Source: Rubripirellula lacrimiformis | Lineage (GTDB): Bacteria; Planctomycetota; Planctomycetia; Pirellulales; Pirellulaceae | DNA length: 64,000 nucleotides | Direction of reading: 5' to 3' | Assembly: GCF_007741535.1 (NCBI RefSeq) | Contig: NZ_CP036525.1 | Location: 4,588,001-4,652,000 of the forward strand | In this document: positions 34,846 through 43,244 of the stretch, one piece after another | Layout of the letters: each line of letters opens with the position of its first letter | Numbering within the stretch: the stretch's first letter is position 1 | The notes under the pieces: model-generated | The model's database searches: none | Told to the model about the DNA's origin: nothing | What the model saw: only the letters and a program-made list of their open reading frames with translations | Program-made: the position numbers and the translations under genes

Positions 34846-36297
34846 TCGGAGGGCTGAATCAAGCTTCGTCACGATGCCTGCGACCGTTATCGTTCGATCC
34901 GCGGGGGATTTACGGAGTGTGTCCGCCAGAATGCTGAGAAGTGCTTCGGGGACTGCTTCGTCTGGGGGCACTTCTGGATCGTGACCCGAAAGAGTCTCCA
35001 CCAACGCTTCTTCACAACAGTGACCGGTGCTGGGTGGGGTTCGGAACAGCAGCCAGTGGATCAAACCGCCAATGGCGTAGATGTCTGTCTTCACACTGAT
35101 GGAGCCGAAAGCTGGGGCGATCTGCTCCGGTGCGGCAAAGCCCAGGGTTCCGCCCATGACTTGTGACGATGAATCGGCTGATGCCTGTGAGAAACCAAAA
35201 TCGGTGATCGTGATTCGGTCGTCCGCATCGACCAGAACGTTGCTTGGTGAGAGATCACCGTGGACCAGGCCGGCTTGATGGACGGCCCCGATGGCTTCGC
35301 AGATCTGCCGTAGCCAGACGATGATCTGCTTCGGTGCGACGCTGCTAACTTCTTGCAAAGAGCGTCCGTCAATCCACTCGCTGATGACATACGGGCCACC
35401 GTGCGGCGATTCGCCGAAACCAAGGTAACGGATCACACCAGGATGATTGATCTGTGACGCGATGTTGATCTCGCGTAGGAAAGACTCGCGAGCACCCTCG
35501 TTTTGCCAGAACGCCTTGCGGAGGAATTTGACAGCGACGACGGTGCGTCCGCCGGACTGCATGCTAGCCCGGTAGACCTTTCCAAAACCACCGCTGCCGA
35601 TCAGTTTGCCGAGCACGAACTCGTTGTAGTTCACTCGCGGCAGCGCTTGCGCGCTGTCTGCCACGTGTGCGAATTTTTCGACTCTAGCGGGATTCGGGTC
35701 CAGTAACTGGCGAACGCGTGACAGCCGGCGACGAACAGTGCGTTCGTCGATCCCCAGCGACTCGGCTAGTTCCCGCTGCGCCTGTCCGGCCAGCAGGCCC
35801 TCAACGATCACGAACAGATCCTCCGGTAGTTCTGTCTTCAACGTGGTCAGAAAAGCGTCTGCCTCATCGTAAGCATTGGATTCGTCGTCGCTGGCAACCT
35901 GTCGTTCGACACTGTCGAGTGAGAGTCGGCTCTGACCGCCGCCACGCTTAGCCGCTGATTGACGCTCAATCGAACGAGCCATCTTTCGACGCGCAAATGT
36001 CGCTAGCAGCGGCCATAGCGAAACACTGCGACTGGCCTGGATGCGACTGTGCCTGGCCGCGTCGAAGAAACTGCCCATCGCCGACTGAACCACTTCGCTC
36101 GGATCAATCGAGGCCTGGTAGCGACGATTCAGACGGCTGGCGACCAAGGCCACCAAGCGGATGGCGTAGCGGTCAAACAGGACTTCGGCGGCTCGCTCGT
36201 CGCCTGATTTCCACGCGCGCAGCAACCATCGATCCGGACGATCCGTGATCGACTCGGAAAGTTTCGACTTTTCTTCGGGGCGGGTGTCCGGTTCCAA
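34837..36297 (-). CDS. ECF sigma factor fused to Ser/Thr protein kinase
   Basis: 486 residues; the start is a TTG at 36297 with GGAAGTGAG upstream, and no in-frame ATG is available before the sigma region. Residues 23-200 are an ECF-type sigma factor: LLRAWKSGDERAAEVLFDRY, DPSEVVQSAMGSFFDAAR, FARRKMARSIERQ for region 2, and AQRELAESLGIDERTVRRRL for region 4. Residues 225-486 are a Ser/Thr kinase: IGSGGFGKVYRA loop, VAVKFL with K257, HGDLSPSN at 346-353, TDFGFSQ, and GFAAPEQ. The HRD arginine is glycine and the catalytic-loop lysine is serine, so activity may be weak or differently controlled. The domain order puts promoter recognition and a kinase switch in one chain. Confidence 0.92.
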   Translation of the reverse strand: MEPDTRPEEKSKLSESITDRPDRWLLRAWKSGDERAAEVLFDRYAIRLVALVASRLNRRYQASIDPSEVVQSAMGSFFDAARHSRIQASRSVSLWPLLATFARRKMARSIERQSAAKRGGGQSRLSLDSVERQVASDDESNAYDEADAFLTTLKTELPEDLFVIVEGLLAGQAQRELAESLGIDERTVRRRLSRVRQLLDPNPARVEKFAHVADSAQALPRVNYNEFVLGKLIGSGGFGKVYRASMQSGGRTVVAVKFLRKAFWQNEGARESFLREINIASQINHPGVIRYLGFGESPHGGPYVISEWIDGRSLQEVSSVAPKQIIVWLRQICEAIGAVHQAGLVHGDLSPSNVLVDADDRITITDFGFSQASADSSSQVMGGTLGFAAPEQIAPAFGSISVKTDIYAIGGLIHWLLFRTPPSTGHCCEEALVETLSGHDPEVPPDEAVPEALLSILADTLRKSPADRTITVAGIVTKLDSALRSR

Positions 36298-36323
36298 ACT
36301 CGCTTTCTCACTTCCTTTGTGGC

Positions 36324-36370
36324 ATAGGCATCCTGCCTGTGATGGAAAAACCGACAGGCTGGAAGCCTAT
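36324..36370. repeat. REP-like hairpin
   Basis: ATAGGCATCCTGCCTGT and, 13 bases later, ACAGGCTGGAAGCCTAT: a near-perfect inverted repeat between the divergent sigma-kinase and ferredoxin genes, with the same AGGC/GCCT core as other REP-like sequences in the window. It ends nine bases before the ferredoxin ribosome site. Confidence 0.75.
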
Positions 36371-36391
36371 CCCACTTTAGGAGACACGAGA

Positions 36392-36652
36392 ATGGCAATG
36401 GTGGTGACTCAGCCCTGCATTGGGTGCAAAGAAAAATCCTGCTTACCGGTTTGCCCGGTCGAGTGTTTTCACACGAGCGAAAACGAACCCATGGTCTATA
36501 TCGACCCCGACGAGTGTATCGACTGCGGAGCCTGCGTCGCTGAGTGCCCGGCCGAGGCGATCTTCTACGAAGACGACGTACTGGACCAATGGATCAGCTA
36601 TATCGAACTGAACGCCACCAAGTCGGCGGAGTGTCCGACCGCACACGAGTGA
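36392..36652 (+). CDS. Small 2[4Fe-4S]/7Fe-type ferredoxin
   Basis: 86 residues from the ATG at 36392, preceded by AGGAG at 36379-36383. Two cluster motifs: CIGCKEKSCLPVCPVECF and CIDCGACVAECPAEAI. The second is a standard CxxCxxCxxxCP. The first has an insertion (CxxCxxxxCxxxCP), as in FdxA/7Fe ferredoxins from several phyla, where one cluster may be [3Fe-4S]. The C-terminal WISYIELNATKS is also typical of that group. It is a cytoplasmic electron carrier. The longer reading frame is ignored because it runs through the REP hairpin. Confidence 0.92.
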   Translation: MAMVVTQPCIGCKEKSCLPVCPVECFHTSENEPMVYIDPDECIDCGACVAECPAEAIFYEDDVLDQWISYIELNATKSAECPTAHE

Positions 36653-36787
36653 TCTACCCAAGCAACCGTCGCATCGCCGCAGCCACCCCCAGCGTGACTT
36701 CGGTCATGCGGGGGTAATCGAGTGTGTCGGGGGTATCGGTGGATTGGTGGTAGTTGGGATTGCGCAGGAAGCTGGTGTCGGTCGCGG

Positions 36788-37306
36788 GATTGCAAATTGA
36801 ACAATGCAAATTGGCAATTGGACGGCGATCATTTTTGGGACGCTCTGCGAGTTCTCGCTTTGTCGCGTTCTTCGTTTCTGCGGACCGTTACCAGAGATTG
36901 GCCAAGGATTCGACACAGTTTATTGGTCTCATTAGCAAGCTTAGCCATTCTTGCTTTCTGGAAGCAAATCCGATCGCATGATGAGCTTGATCCAGCATCG
37001 CGTCTCGCGAAGCTCATTCAAAACAATGCGCACTTCGTGAATGAAGTCGCGACGGCTTTCCGCTGCGCACGCTTCTTCGATATTTGGTGCAGGCGACGTT
37101 GCGCTTCGCACAAGTTGTCCGGCAATGTGTTTCCCTAGCCGCGTATCCGGCAAAGCATCGACAACTTTCCCCATGCGAACAGCAAATTCCAGCAAGCGTT
37201 CCGATAGATCATTCGGCTTCATCGCAATCGCCAGACAATGCCCTTTCGTCCACGGCACGATCTTACCAATTTGAAATTTGCAATGTTCATCTTGCAATTT
37301 GCAATC
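36788..37306 (-). mobile_element. IVS-like (four-helix-bundle) insertion element
   Basis: About 519 bases inside a broken M28 peptidase gene. Both ends carry related AT-rich inverted sequences: gattgcaaattgaacaatgc on the left and, in reverse, gattgcaaattgcaagatga on the right, each followed inward by tgcaaatt and caattgg-like words. It encodes a four-helix-bundle (S23/TIGR02436) protein. Such genes are known as intervening sequences in 23S rRNA and also occur outside rRNA. The flanking repeats support movement as a unit. Confidence 0.65.
36829..37222 (-). CDS. Four-helix-bundle protein (S23/IVP type), one-base frameshift
   Basis: Starts at the ATG at 37222. Frame one encodes MKPNDLSERLLEFAVRMGKV, QLVRSATSPAPNIEEACAAE and ESRRDFIHEVRIVLNELRET, the TIGR02436 signature (SxxxNIxEA, then RRDF). 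After PES at about 36957 one extra base throws the frame off; the other frame continues as ARMAKLANETNKLCRILGQS and ends at 36829. Without the extra base the protein would be about 130 residues and complete. These small proteins are encoded in rRNA intervening sequences; their function is not known. Confidence 0.75.
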
Positions 37307-37448
37307 GATCGGCCCATTGACCTTCGATGTAGCCGATCGTCGCTTGAATCGTTTTCGGCTTTTGCAACGTGCGCGGACCGATCAACCCGGCGAGTCGATC
37401 GACATGCAGACGGAGGTTGGCTTCGATTTGATCGCGGTCAACATTCAT

Positions 37449-37615
37449 GTGTACATCAGGGCGGGCCGGCGAAAGTCGTGAAAGAAAACGATGAACCGAA
37501 ACAGCACGTTGCGAAACAACACGGCGAATGGACTAACGGTAAATGGCTTGGCGGGACGATTCCGCTGTATGGCGTCCGCTTATGTTTCGCCCAGTGATCG
37601 CATCCCGGCGGATTC
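37449..37615 (-). pseudogene. ADP-ribosylglycohydrolase C-terminal remnant
   Basis: Read on the minus strand this matches the end of the ADP-ribosylglycohydrolase at 43241: WMRSLGET, then (after an in-frame stop) RPAKPFTVSPFAVLFRNVLF and FIVFFHDFRR. It is followed directly by the M28 N-terminus, the same gene order as at 44160-44450. It is therefore the decayed copy of a duplicated junction. No catalytic part is present. Confidence 0.7.
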
Positions 37616-37673
37616 GCCGGATTCCTGACCACCAAATTTAAAAACGACCAGTGGCGCCCATAGGTCTTCCCTT

Positions 37674-38161
37674 TCAAGTGCGCCGTGACAACTTGGATTG
37701 CTCCATCAACGTGTCAATGACTTCTTCGACACGTCGCTCGCGAGTTTCGACCATTTTGGCCGAGTCGACTCGGTAACAGAAACCGCGACGCTTGCCCGCG
37801 GTCCAACTGTCCCACACTTCGCGAGCAGCATCGTTCGCTTCCAACGCGTACCGCAACTCCATCGGCACCGTGATCGCGTCTTGGACAGCGATGTCAAACG
37901 AAACCGACACCCGATCACCCATCGATACACCGCAAAGCTTCTGCAACTTCTTGGAAACCATCAGATACCATTTCCCCTTCTTGGCATCAAAGCCGCTTCG
38001 AAACGGACGCCTTCGATTTCGCCGTCAATTCGCAAACGCTTCGTCTTCGCAAAGTCGAACCGTGACAAGATCTCCTTGGGAACGTAAACGACTGAAAACA
38101 GCACCTTTCCAAAGCCATATTTCACGATCTCGGCGTCAAAGATGTAGGGATAGTCACTCAT
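37674..38161 (-). CDS. YdeI/OmpD-associated-like protein (DUF1905 + OmdA), frameshifted
   Basis: The first part, 38161-37961, is a DUF1905 domain (YIFDAEIVKYGFGKVLFSVV, KTKRLRIDGEIEGVRFEAAL). It stops early after MPRRGNGI. The second frame starts at an ATG overlapping that stop (TGATG) and carries the rest (VSKKLQKLCGVSMGDRVSVS) plus the C-terminal OmdA-like helices RRGFCYRVDSAKMVETRERR. Adding one base near 37980 would restore MPKKGKWYLMVSKK, exactly as in homologues, so a one-base loss or a sequence error is likely. The two parts might still be made separately through coupled translation. Its role is unclear; relatives are linked to bacteriocin or stress tolerance. Confidence 0.75.
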
Positions 38162-38355
38162 GTTGCTTCAAATCGTAGGATCACAAGTCGTTTAACATGA
38201 TTCTAGCTGATCGAAGCAAGTTGCCCGAGGCCATCTTCGGTTGCTTCCTTGCATTCTGCGTAAGCAATGCACGGCATCGCATGGCCGGGTCGGCACTGGA
38301 TGCCGGGAGACTGTCGCCGCTGGCATTGACCGAACGTCGCCGCGTCAACGACGAT

Positions 38356-38898
38356 TCAGTTGCACACTGAAGTGTGAATGTTCAGCGGAGAAGTCGTCTG
38401 CAGAGCAACGGACGCTTTGTCGCTCCCTGGAATATTTGACGCTGCGATGGCTAGGCTGGCGGCTTGCGATTCGATCCAATCTTGCAAGTCTTCGTGGATG
38501 ATCATCTTGACGTCACTGACGCCACGCAGCGTGTACTGCACTGTTTTCCCGATTAGGCACCAACGCCTTGGTTCGATGTGGCAGTCGCCGAAGGGGATCA
38601 GTAGCGGCGGGTGAAAGACCGAGAAGGGTTTCATCAGCTTTAGCAAGACACCTTGGCGTGTCACGCTGACGGTCGCGATTCCTTTGTACGAGTTCCACCC
38701 GATATCGCCGGCAATCAGAATCACCGTCTGCATTGTCCGCTTGGCAGCACCATCGGTGGCGTCGCCAACAACGGAATCGACTGCGCGATAAGCTCGGGCC
38801 AGACGGGTCCATCGCCGAGCATTGCACTTCCAGATCAAGGCGACGAATACGATTGGCACACTGTAGCTGAACAGTTGGAAGATCAAGTTTCCGATCAT
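38356..38898 (-). CDS. Hypothetical membrane protein
   Basis: 180 residues. One N-terminal membrane segment (LIFQLFSYSVPIVFVALIW) and then a soluble domain with TMQTVILIAGDIGWNSYKGI, ATVSVTRQGVLLKLMKPFSV and FHPPLLIPFGDCHIEPRRW. This resembles planctomycete proteins with a PH-like or bacterial PH-type domain that set a conversion constant in membranes; I do not assign it firmly. The ATG overlaps the stop of the preceding membrane protein gene by four bases, so they are co-translated. Confidence 0.7.
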   Translation of the reverse strand: MIGNLIFQLFSYSVPIVFVALIWKCNARRWTRLARAYRAVDSVVGDATDGAAKRTMQTVILIAGDIGWNSYKGIATVSVTRQGVLLKLMKPFSVFHPPLLIPFGDCHIEPRRWCLIGKTVQYTLRGVSDVKMIIHEDLQDWIESQAASLAIAASNIPGSDKASVALQTTSPLNIHTSVCN

Positions 38899-40652
38899 AT
38901 CTCTTGCTCCGGTGTGGTTTCCTGTTCATACCGTCGCATCTTGTCGGATACCTGGCGAAGGTTCCGCTGGACAGACTTTGGTGATTGATTTGGGAAGACT
39001 GGCAAGTCCTCCAGCGCAACGCCCATTCTGGCCAATGCGAATCGCCACTGGTCGGCATCGCCAGCGTTGTTCATGATGGGCGATGGTCGACTTAGAAACA
39101 GTTCTCGTATCCGCGGTGCTGCGGCCGATGCCTGCGGCCCCAAGCGAATGAATGCTGCGCGTATGCCTTCGATCAATGCGCGTCGATCACGCCAATGCGG
39201 GATCCCCAACGCGGTATCGAGCATCGCATCGAGCTTTGGCATCGCTTGCTTCGGACCAAGGTCAGCCAAAGTCGCGATCAGAGGTGCCGCTTGTTGATAG
39301 ATCTCAGGCGAGTCGAAGATTTCGAGATACTTCTCACTTGGATTGGCAAACGTGCCCTGCGGCAAACTCGCCAGTCGCTCGGCCAACCAATCACGCAGAC
39401 TTGCCGAGGTGTGATCCATGGCAATTCGATCCACGTAGGAATCTCTCATCGCCACAGGCGTCTTGTCTTTGGAAAAGACGTTCTTAATGGGCGTCTCAAT
39501 GTCTCGGACGCGATCATCGGCCACGATTCTCGTGATCACTGCATGATCCTGGGGCTTGGCGTCAAAGAAAAACAAGCCGAGGTAGCGACGTGCCAAGTCG
39601 AGTTTGGCGGTCGCTGCCATCGGGTCATCGAGTGCAAGCATGGTTTGGTCACGCAGCACGACCAACGCGCCAGCGTCACACGGCGGTACCGTGAAATTGA
39701 TCGCTTGCAGTAGCTCGGATTCAGTCTCGAGCGACCGCTCGCCAGACTCCAAGATCCGGCGTCCAACGTGAAAGGACGCCGAGGCGGGACCACCGGACAT
39801 GTTGGCTTGGAATCCGAAGTAGAACATGCGAGCGGGTACGGCCTGCTTTCGATAGCTCTTGCGAAACCGCACCTCGCCACTGGAGTCAAAGATCGTGATC
39901 CGGCGAAGGGTGCAAGTTCGTTGATTCGATGGGTTCTCAATCCGGACAATCCAATCGGCCTCTTCCGCATCGATCACTTTGACTTCCCGCAGTCGATCTT
40001 GTCCGGCCAATCGCTGCGCCCAATAAGCCTCCACCGCCTTGGATGCCGTGATCACCTTCATCCCACGATTCGCCTGAACCAAGGGCGAATATTCGCGGAC
40101 GATACGGCCCGGCTGATGCGGAAAGATGCCAGCGGTGGGGTCTGCCTTCGCGGAGACCAAGGAGTAGGCGGCGGAGGGCTGAGCATCCGACCGCTTGTCC
40201 CGTCCAGCGTTCAATGCAGCGGTCACCGTGGTAACACTATTCACACCGGGCGAGTCGAGCACCGCGAGAGCCAAGTAGTCGCATTCAGGCTTGCGGCGTT
40301 GATCCGGCCTTTCGATACGCACATGCCCAGCCAGTTCGATGACCTGATTGGATAGCACGTCCGGCAACTCGTCCGCGCGGTACGAAGAAATCGCGGCCAA
40401 ACGGAACGGCTGCATGACAGCCCAACCCAGCAGCAGCGTGACACCGAATGCCACCGCGGTTGCCGTCATGGGCGAAGAGATGGGTAGCAGTCGCCGGACA
40501 ACGGCCGTCACGGCCAGGTAGATAAACACCGTAGGCGCGAATGTCAAAACCAACCCAGGCACGATCAATAGGAAATACCCTAACACCACCAACTGGGGTG
40601 CCGTGATCGCTAGCCCGGCGAGAACGCCGGTGATGACAAGTGCATACTTCAT
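38895..40652 (-). CDS. Large membrane hypothetical protein
   Basis: 585 residues from the ATG at 40652 (a TTG two codons upstream is less likely). Three to four N-terminal membrane helices (YALVITGVLAGLAITAPQLV, LGYFLLIVPGLVLTFAPTVF, ATAVAFGVTLLLGWAVMQPF) are followed by a long soluble part with LPDVLSNQVIELAGHVRIER, VIDAEEADWIVRIENPSNQR and HEAT-like helices toward the C-terminus (LIATLADLGPKQAMPKLDAM). No domain is named with confidence. It probably works with the overlapping downstream membrane protein. Confidence 0.75.
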   Translation of the reverse strand: MKYALVITGVLAGLAITAPQLVVLGYFLLIVPGLVLTFAPTVFIYLAVTAVVRRLLPISSPMTATAVAFGVTLLLGWAVMQPFRLAAISSYRADELPDVLSNQVIELAGHVRIERPDQRRKPECDYLALAVLDSPGVNSVTTVTAALNAGRDKRSDAQPSAAYSLVSAKADPTAGIFPHQPGRIVREYSPLVQANRGMKVITASKAVEAYWAQRLAGQDRLREVKVIDAEEADWIVRIENPSNQRTCTLRRITIFDSSGEVRFRKSYRKQAVPARMFYFGFQANMSGGPASASFHVGRRILESGERSLETESELLQAINFTVPPCDAGALVVLRDQTMLALDDPMAATAKLDLARRYLGLFFFDAKPQDHAVITRIVADDRVRDIETPIKNVFSKDKTPVAMRDSYVDRIAMDHTSASLRDWLAERLASLPQGTFANPSEKYLEIFDSPEIYQQAAPLIATLADLGPKQAMPKLDAMLDTALGIPHWRDRRALIEGIRAAFIRLGPQASAAAPRIRELFLSRPSPIMNNAGDADQWRFALARMGVALEDLPVFPNQSPKSVQRNLRQVSDKMRRYEQETTPEQEI

Positions 40653-40956
40653 CCGCAAATTCGTTACAAAGGTAAGGTCTGCCGCAATTCAATCCGTCAC
40701 GGGCAAACGATCGAATCGCGATCGTCGAGCGCTCCGAACCGTAACAAGCGCGTGCCGCTGAGAAATCTAGCTCGCCGTCAGCCGACGTGCCCGAATTTTC
40801 GACTTCTCGATTTGTCTGATGTCAGTCTGCGAACTCACCCGTTTGCAACGTGTCTCAACCATTGCGACTGGCCGATGTGAGTTCCGGCGGCGCGGTGTCC
40901 TCGCTCGTTTGCGATTGTTTCTCCGTGTGCCGTAGACGGTTTCTGCATGAGCATCG

Positions 40957-41030
40957 GTCGGAGTAGCTCAGTTGGATAGAGCATCAGGCTGCAACCCTGA
41001 CGGTCACGGGTTCGACTCCCGTCACGCACC
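40957..41030 (+). tRNA. tRNA-Cys-like sequence (anticodon GCA), atypical acceptor
   Basis: A good cloverleaf core: D stem GCTC/GAGC around AGTTGGATA, anticodon stem TCAGG/CCTGA with loop CTGCAAC (anticodon GCA at 40991-40993), and T arm ACGGG-TTCGACT-CCCGT. The acceptor is poor: GTCGGAG against CACGCAC pairs at only about four of seven positions, and CCA is not encoded. It could be a decayed tRNA gene, part of a mobile element or a regulatory mimic. It is followed by a small hairpin CGTTGG...CCAACG. It is unlike ordinary bacterial tRNA-Cys in the D loop, so function in translation is doubtful. Confidence 0.55.
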
Positions 41031-41465
41031 AACGTTGGCTGAAAACCAACGCCGCGAGCACGAAAGTGTTCACCATGAAGCTGGCGGGCATTCGGTTGCC
41101 TCGTCCAATCGGCTGGCAAACGTCGATCGGCCTCGGTCGTGACGCGTGCGTTCGGCAACACGATGGTTTCGCCCTGCAGGTTTGCAGACGAATCATTCGG
41201 CAGCATCGGACGAAACTGACAACGGTCTTTGATAGAACGATTGGTAACGCGAAGCCTCGGCAACGCTTTACCGGTCCAAACGCGAAGCCCCGATCCAGTG
41301 GACGCCGATCACGCGCGGGTGGCTCAGAGCAAACTTCCGCGAATGTTTCGTGTGATTCAGCGAACAATCGTCTGCCCAAAAGCCTCCTTCAATCAAACCA
41401 ATCGAACACGAAGCCGCCGGCGAGTCGGCAATGAATCTCGCCATTAAGTTCAGGAGAACGATCCG
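41031..41465. other. Leader region upstream of the slipin gene
   Basis: About 435 bases. It begins with a hairpin (cgttgg/ccaacg) directly after the tRNA-like sequence. The rest holds open but unconvincing frames on both strands. AGGAG at 41452-41456 is the slipin ribosome site. The stretch 40653-40956, on the other side of the tRNA-like sequence, also shows no gene. Confidence 0.45.
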
Positions 41466-42584
41466 ATGTTGTTCAGGAAAATCCACATCCGCAGCTACGA
41501 AGTCGGACTGAAGTTCCGCGACGGCGAATTCGTTGGTTTGCTCAACGCTGGCAAACACTATGTGTTCACGCGATTCGGCAAGACCCAAGTCGAAGTCGTC
41601 AGCAAGCGAGATCCGTGGATCCAGCACGAACAACTCGACGTGATTGTGAAGTCCGGTGTGTTGGCTGATAAGGCGGAAGTCGTTGACCTGCGGGATCATG
41701 AGCGAGCCCTGGTGTGGATCGACGGACGGTTCAGTCGTGTGCTTGGCCCAGGTCTGTACGCCTACTGGATTAGCGTTCGCGATGTGCGCATTGAAACGGT
41801 CACGATCGAAAACGCACGGCTCGAGCACAAACAGCTCGCGTCGATCGTTCGCGGTGCCGATGCGATTCGCTTCCTTGACGAGTGCAAGGTTGACCGAGAT
41901 CACGTTGGCGTGCTGTTCTTGGACGGCCGTTATGTCGATCAGCTTGGTCCTGGTTTGTACGCGTTCTGGAAAGATGCCGGTGATGCTCGCGTGGTGGAAA
42001 TCGACATGCGAGAATCACAGGTCGACGTGTCGGGCCAAGAAATGTTGACCGCGGACAAGGTGTCGCTGCGAATCAACGCGATGGTGACGTACGTGGTGAA
42101 GGATGCTCGCCGAGCGGTGAGTGCGTCAGACGACGTGCGTCAGTCGATCTACCGCGAAACGCAACTCGCGCTGCGTGCGTCGGTGGGCGGTCGTGAACTC
42201 GACGTGTTTCTCAGCGGCAAGAATGGCGAGGGCAAAGACGATCTGATCGAAGAACTCGAACAGAACGTTCGCGACCGGGCCGGCGTGCTCGGTTTGGAAG
42301 TCGTCTCGGTGGGAATCCGCGACGTCATTTTGCCCGGCGACATGAAGGACTTGATGAACAAAGTGACCGAGGCCAAGAAAGCGGCCGAAGCCAACTTGAT
42401 TGCCCGTCGTGAGGAAACGGCCGCGATGCGTAGTCAAGCCAACACGGCAAAACTACTGGCCGACAACCCAACGCTAATGCGATTGCGAGAACTGGAAGTC
42501 CTCGAAAAGGTCGCATCGGCCGGCAACATGAACATCGTGCTCGGCGAAAAGGGACTCGCAGATCGCGTTGTGAACCTGTTGTAG
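41466..42584 (+). CDS. Slipin / SPFH-domain protein
   Basis: 372 residues, AGGAG nine bases upstream. The N-terminal part lacks a clear membrane helix but has two similar beta units (HERALVWIDGRFSRVLGPGL and HVGVLFLDGRYVDQLGPGLY), followed by the SPFH core VDVSGQEMLTADKVSLRINA, MVTYVVKDARRAVSASDDVR and RAGVLGLEVVSVGIRDVILP, and a coiled C-terminus (EAKKAAEANLIARREETAAM). The duplicated N-terminal unit is typical of planctomycete and proteobacterial slipins. SPFH proteins form membrane-associated rings that organise proteases and lipids. A terminator follows at 42611. Confidence 0.9.
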   Translation: MLFRKIHIRSYEVGLKFRDGEFVGLLNAGKHYVFTRFGKTQVEVVSKRDPWIQHEQLDVIVKSGVLADKAEVVDLRDHERALVWIDGRFSRVLGPGLYAYWISVRDVRIETVTIENARLEHKQLASIVRGADAIRFLDECKVDRDHVGVLFLDGRYVDQLGPGLYAFWKDAGDARVVEIDMRESQVDVSGQEMLTADKVSLRINAMVTYVVKDARRAVSASDDVRQSIYRETQLALRASVGGRELDVFLSGKNGEGKDDLIEELEQNVRDRAGVLGLEVVSVGIRDVILPGDMKDLMNKVTEAKKAAEANLIARREETAAMRSQANTAKLLADNPTLMRLRELEVLEKVASAGNMNIVLGEKGLADRVVNLL

Positions 42585-42610
42585 TCGCCGAAGAATGTTA
42601 GACTCTCGAA

Positions 42611-42647
42611 AGCTCGCAGCGGAGTTCTTCACTGCGGGCTTTTTTTT
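42611..42647 (+). terminator. Rho-independent terminator after slipin
   Basis: AGCTCGCAG, a 12-base loop, CTGCGGGCT, then a run of eight Ts. Nine-base stem with one G-T pair. It starts 27 bases after the slipin stop. Confidence 0.85.
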
Positions 42648-42719
42648 GGCCGTTCTGAAGAGTGGGGTCAATAAATTCTGTCTGACATTCCACTGAGCAT
42701 CCCTAGCAAGCACACAGCG

Positions 42720-43244
42720 ATGACAACTCCTGACTTGTCACAATTTAACTTCACTATTTCGATTGAGACTGTCGCGGACACGATCAAAATAGTTCAGAAA
42801 CGCACGAATGAAGAACGCACACGGCGTTTTGACGACATCGCCGCGAAACAGGGCAATGTTATGGGGGCAGCAGTGCAACTTGGCGGTCTCGGGGTGTCTA
42901 TGGATCTCGTTGAGCATGCGTTGTACGTGCTTTTGGTTCTTTTCGAGATCTTTGAGGCAGAGGCTCCCGGGCTTCCAACGGTGAGTCAAGAGACGGTCCA
43001 GGCGGAATTCGATCGGTATGCAGAATCAGTCAAGTTTTACGAGGACGAAACGCCAGCAAATGCGACGCATCTTCAAACAATCCAATGGGAGAATTTCAGC
43101 GAACATGCCGTCGTTGCGTTCGTGGTGTCCCACCTCACTGACCATGTCAAAGGATTCAACCGTGATACGGAATTCGTTCGGCAGTGCTGCATGGTGATGA
43201 TGCAATCCTACGTTAGAACTTACCGGGACTGGCTTGGGGAATGA
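42720..43244 (+). CDS. Hypothetical protein
   Basis: 174 residues, soluble and mainly helical (TVADTIKIVQKRTNEERTRR, LVEHALYVLLVLFEIFEAEA, HAVVAFVVSHLTDHVKGFNR). No signal peptide or known domain. The TGA overlaps the ATG of the ADP-ribosylglycohydrolase gene, so the two are co-translated and may work together; in ADP-ribosylation systems a small partner of this kind could be a target or an antitoxin, but that is speculation. Confidence 0.7.
   Translation: MTTPDLSQFNFTISIETVADTIKIVQKRTNEERTRRFDDIAAKQGNVMGAAVQLGGLGVSMDLVEHALYVLLVLFEIFEAEAPGLPTVSQETVQAEFDRYAESVKFYEDETPANATHLQTIQWENFSEHAVVAFVVSHLTDHVKGFNRDTEFVRQCCMVMMQSYVRTYRDWLGE

Larger units (their letters stand above)
36654..37448 (-). pseudogene. 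M28 peptidase remnant (copy A), split by an IVS-like element
   Basis: The N-terminal end (37448 to about 37309) encodes RDQIEANLRLHVDRLAGLIG and LQKPKTIQATIGYIEGQW, almost identical to the M28 gene at 44315. The C-terminal end (about 36787-36654) encodes DTSFLRNPNYHQSTDTPDTL and YPRMTEVTLGVAAAMRRLLG, a classic M28 C-terminus that the 44315 copy lacks. Between them lies a 520-base element carrying a four-helix-bundle protein gene, and the roughly 220 central codons of the peptidase are missing. The gene is non-functional. Confidence 0.8.
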
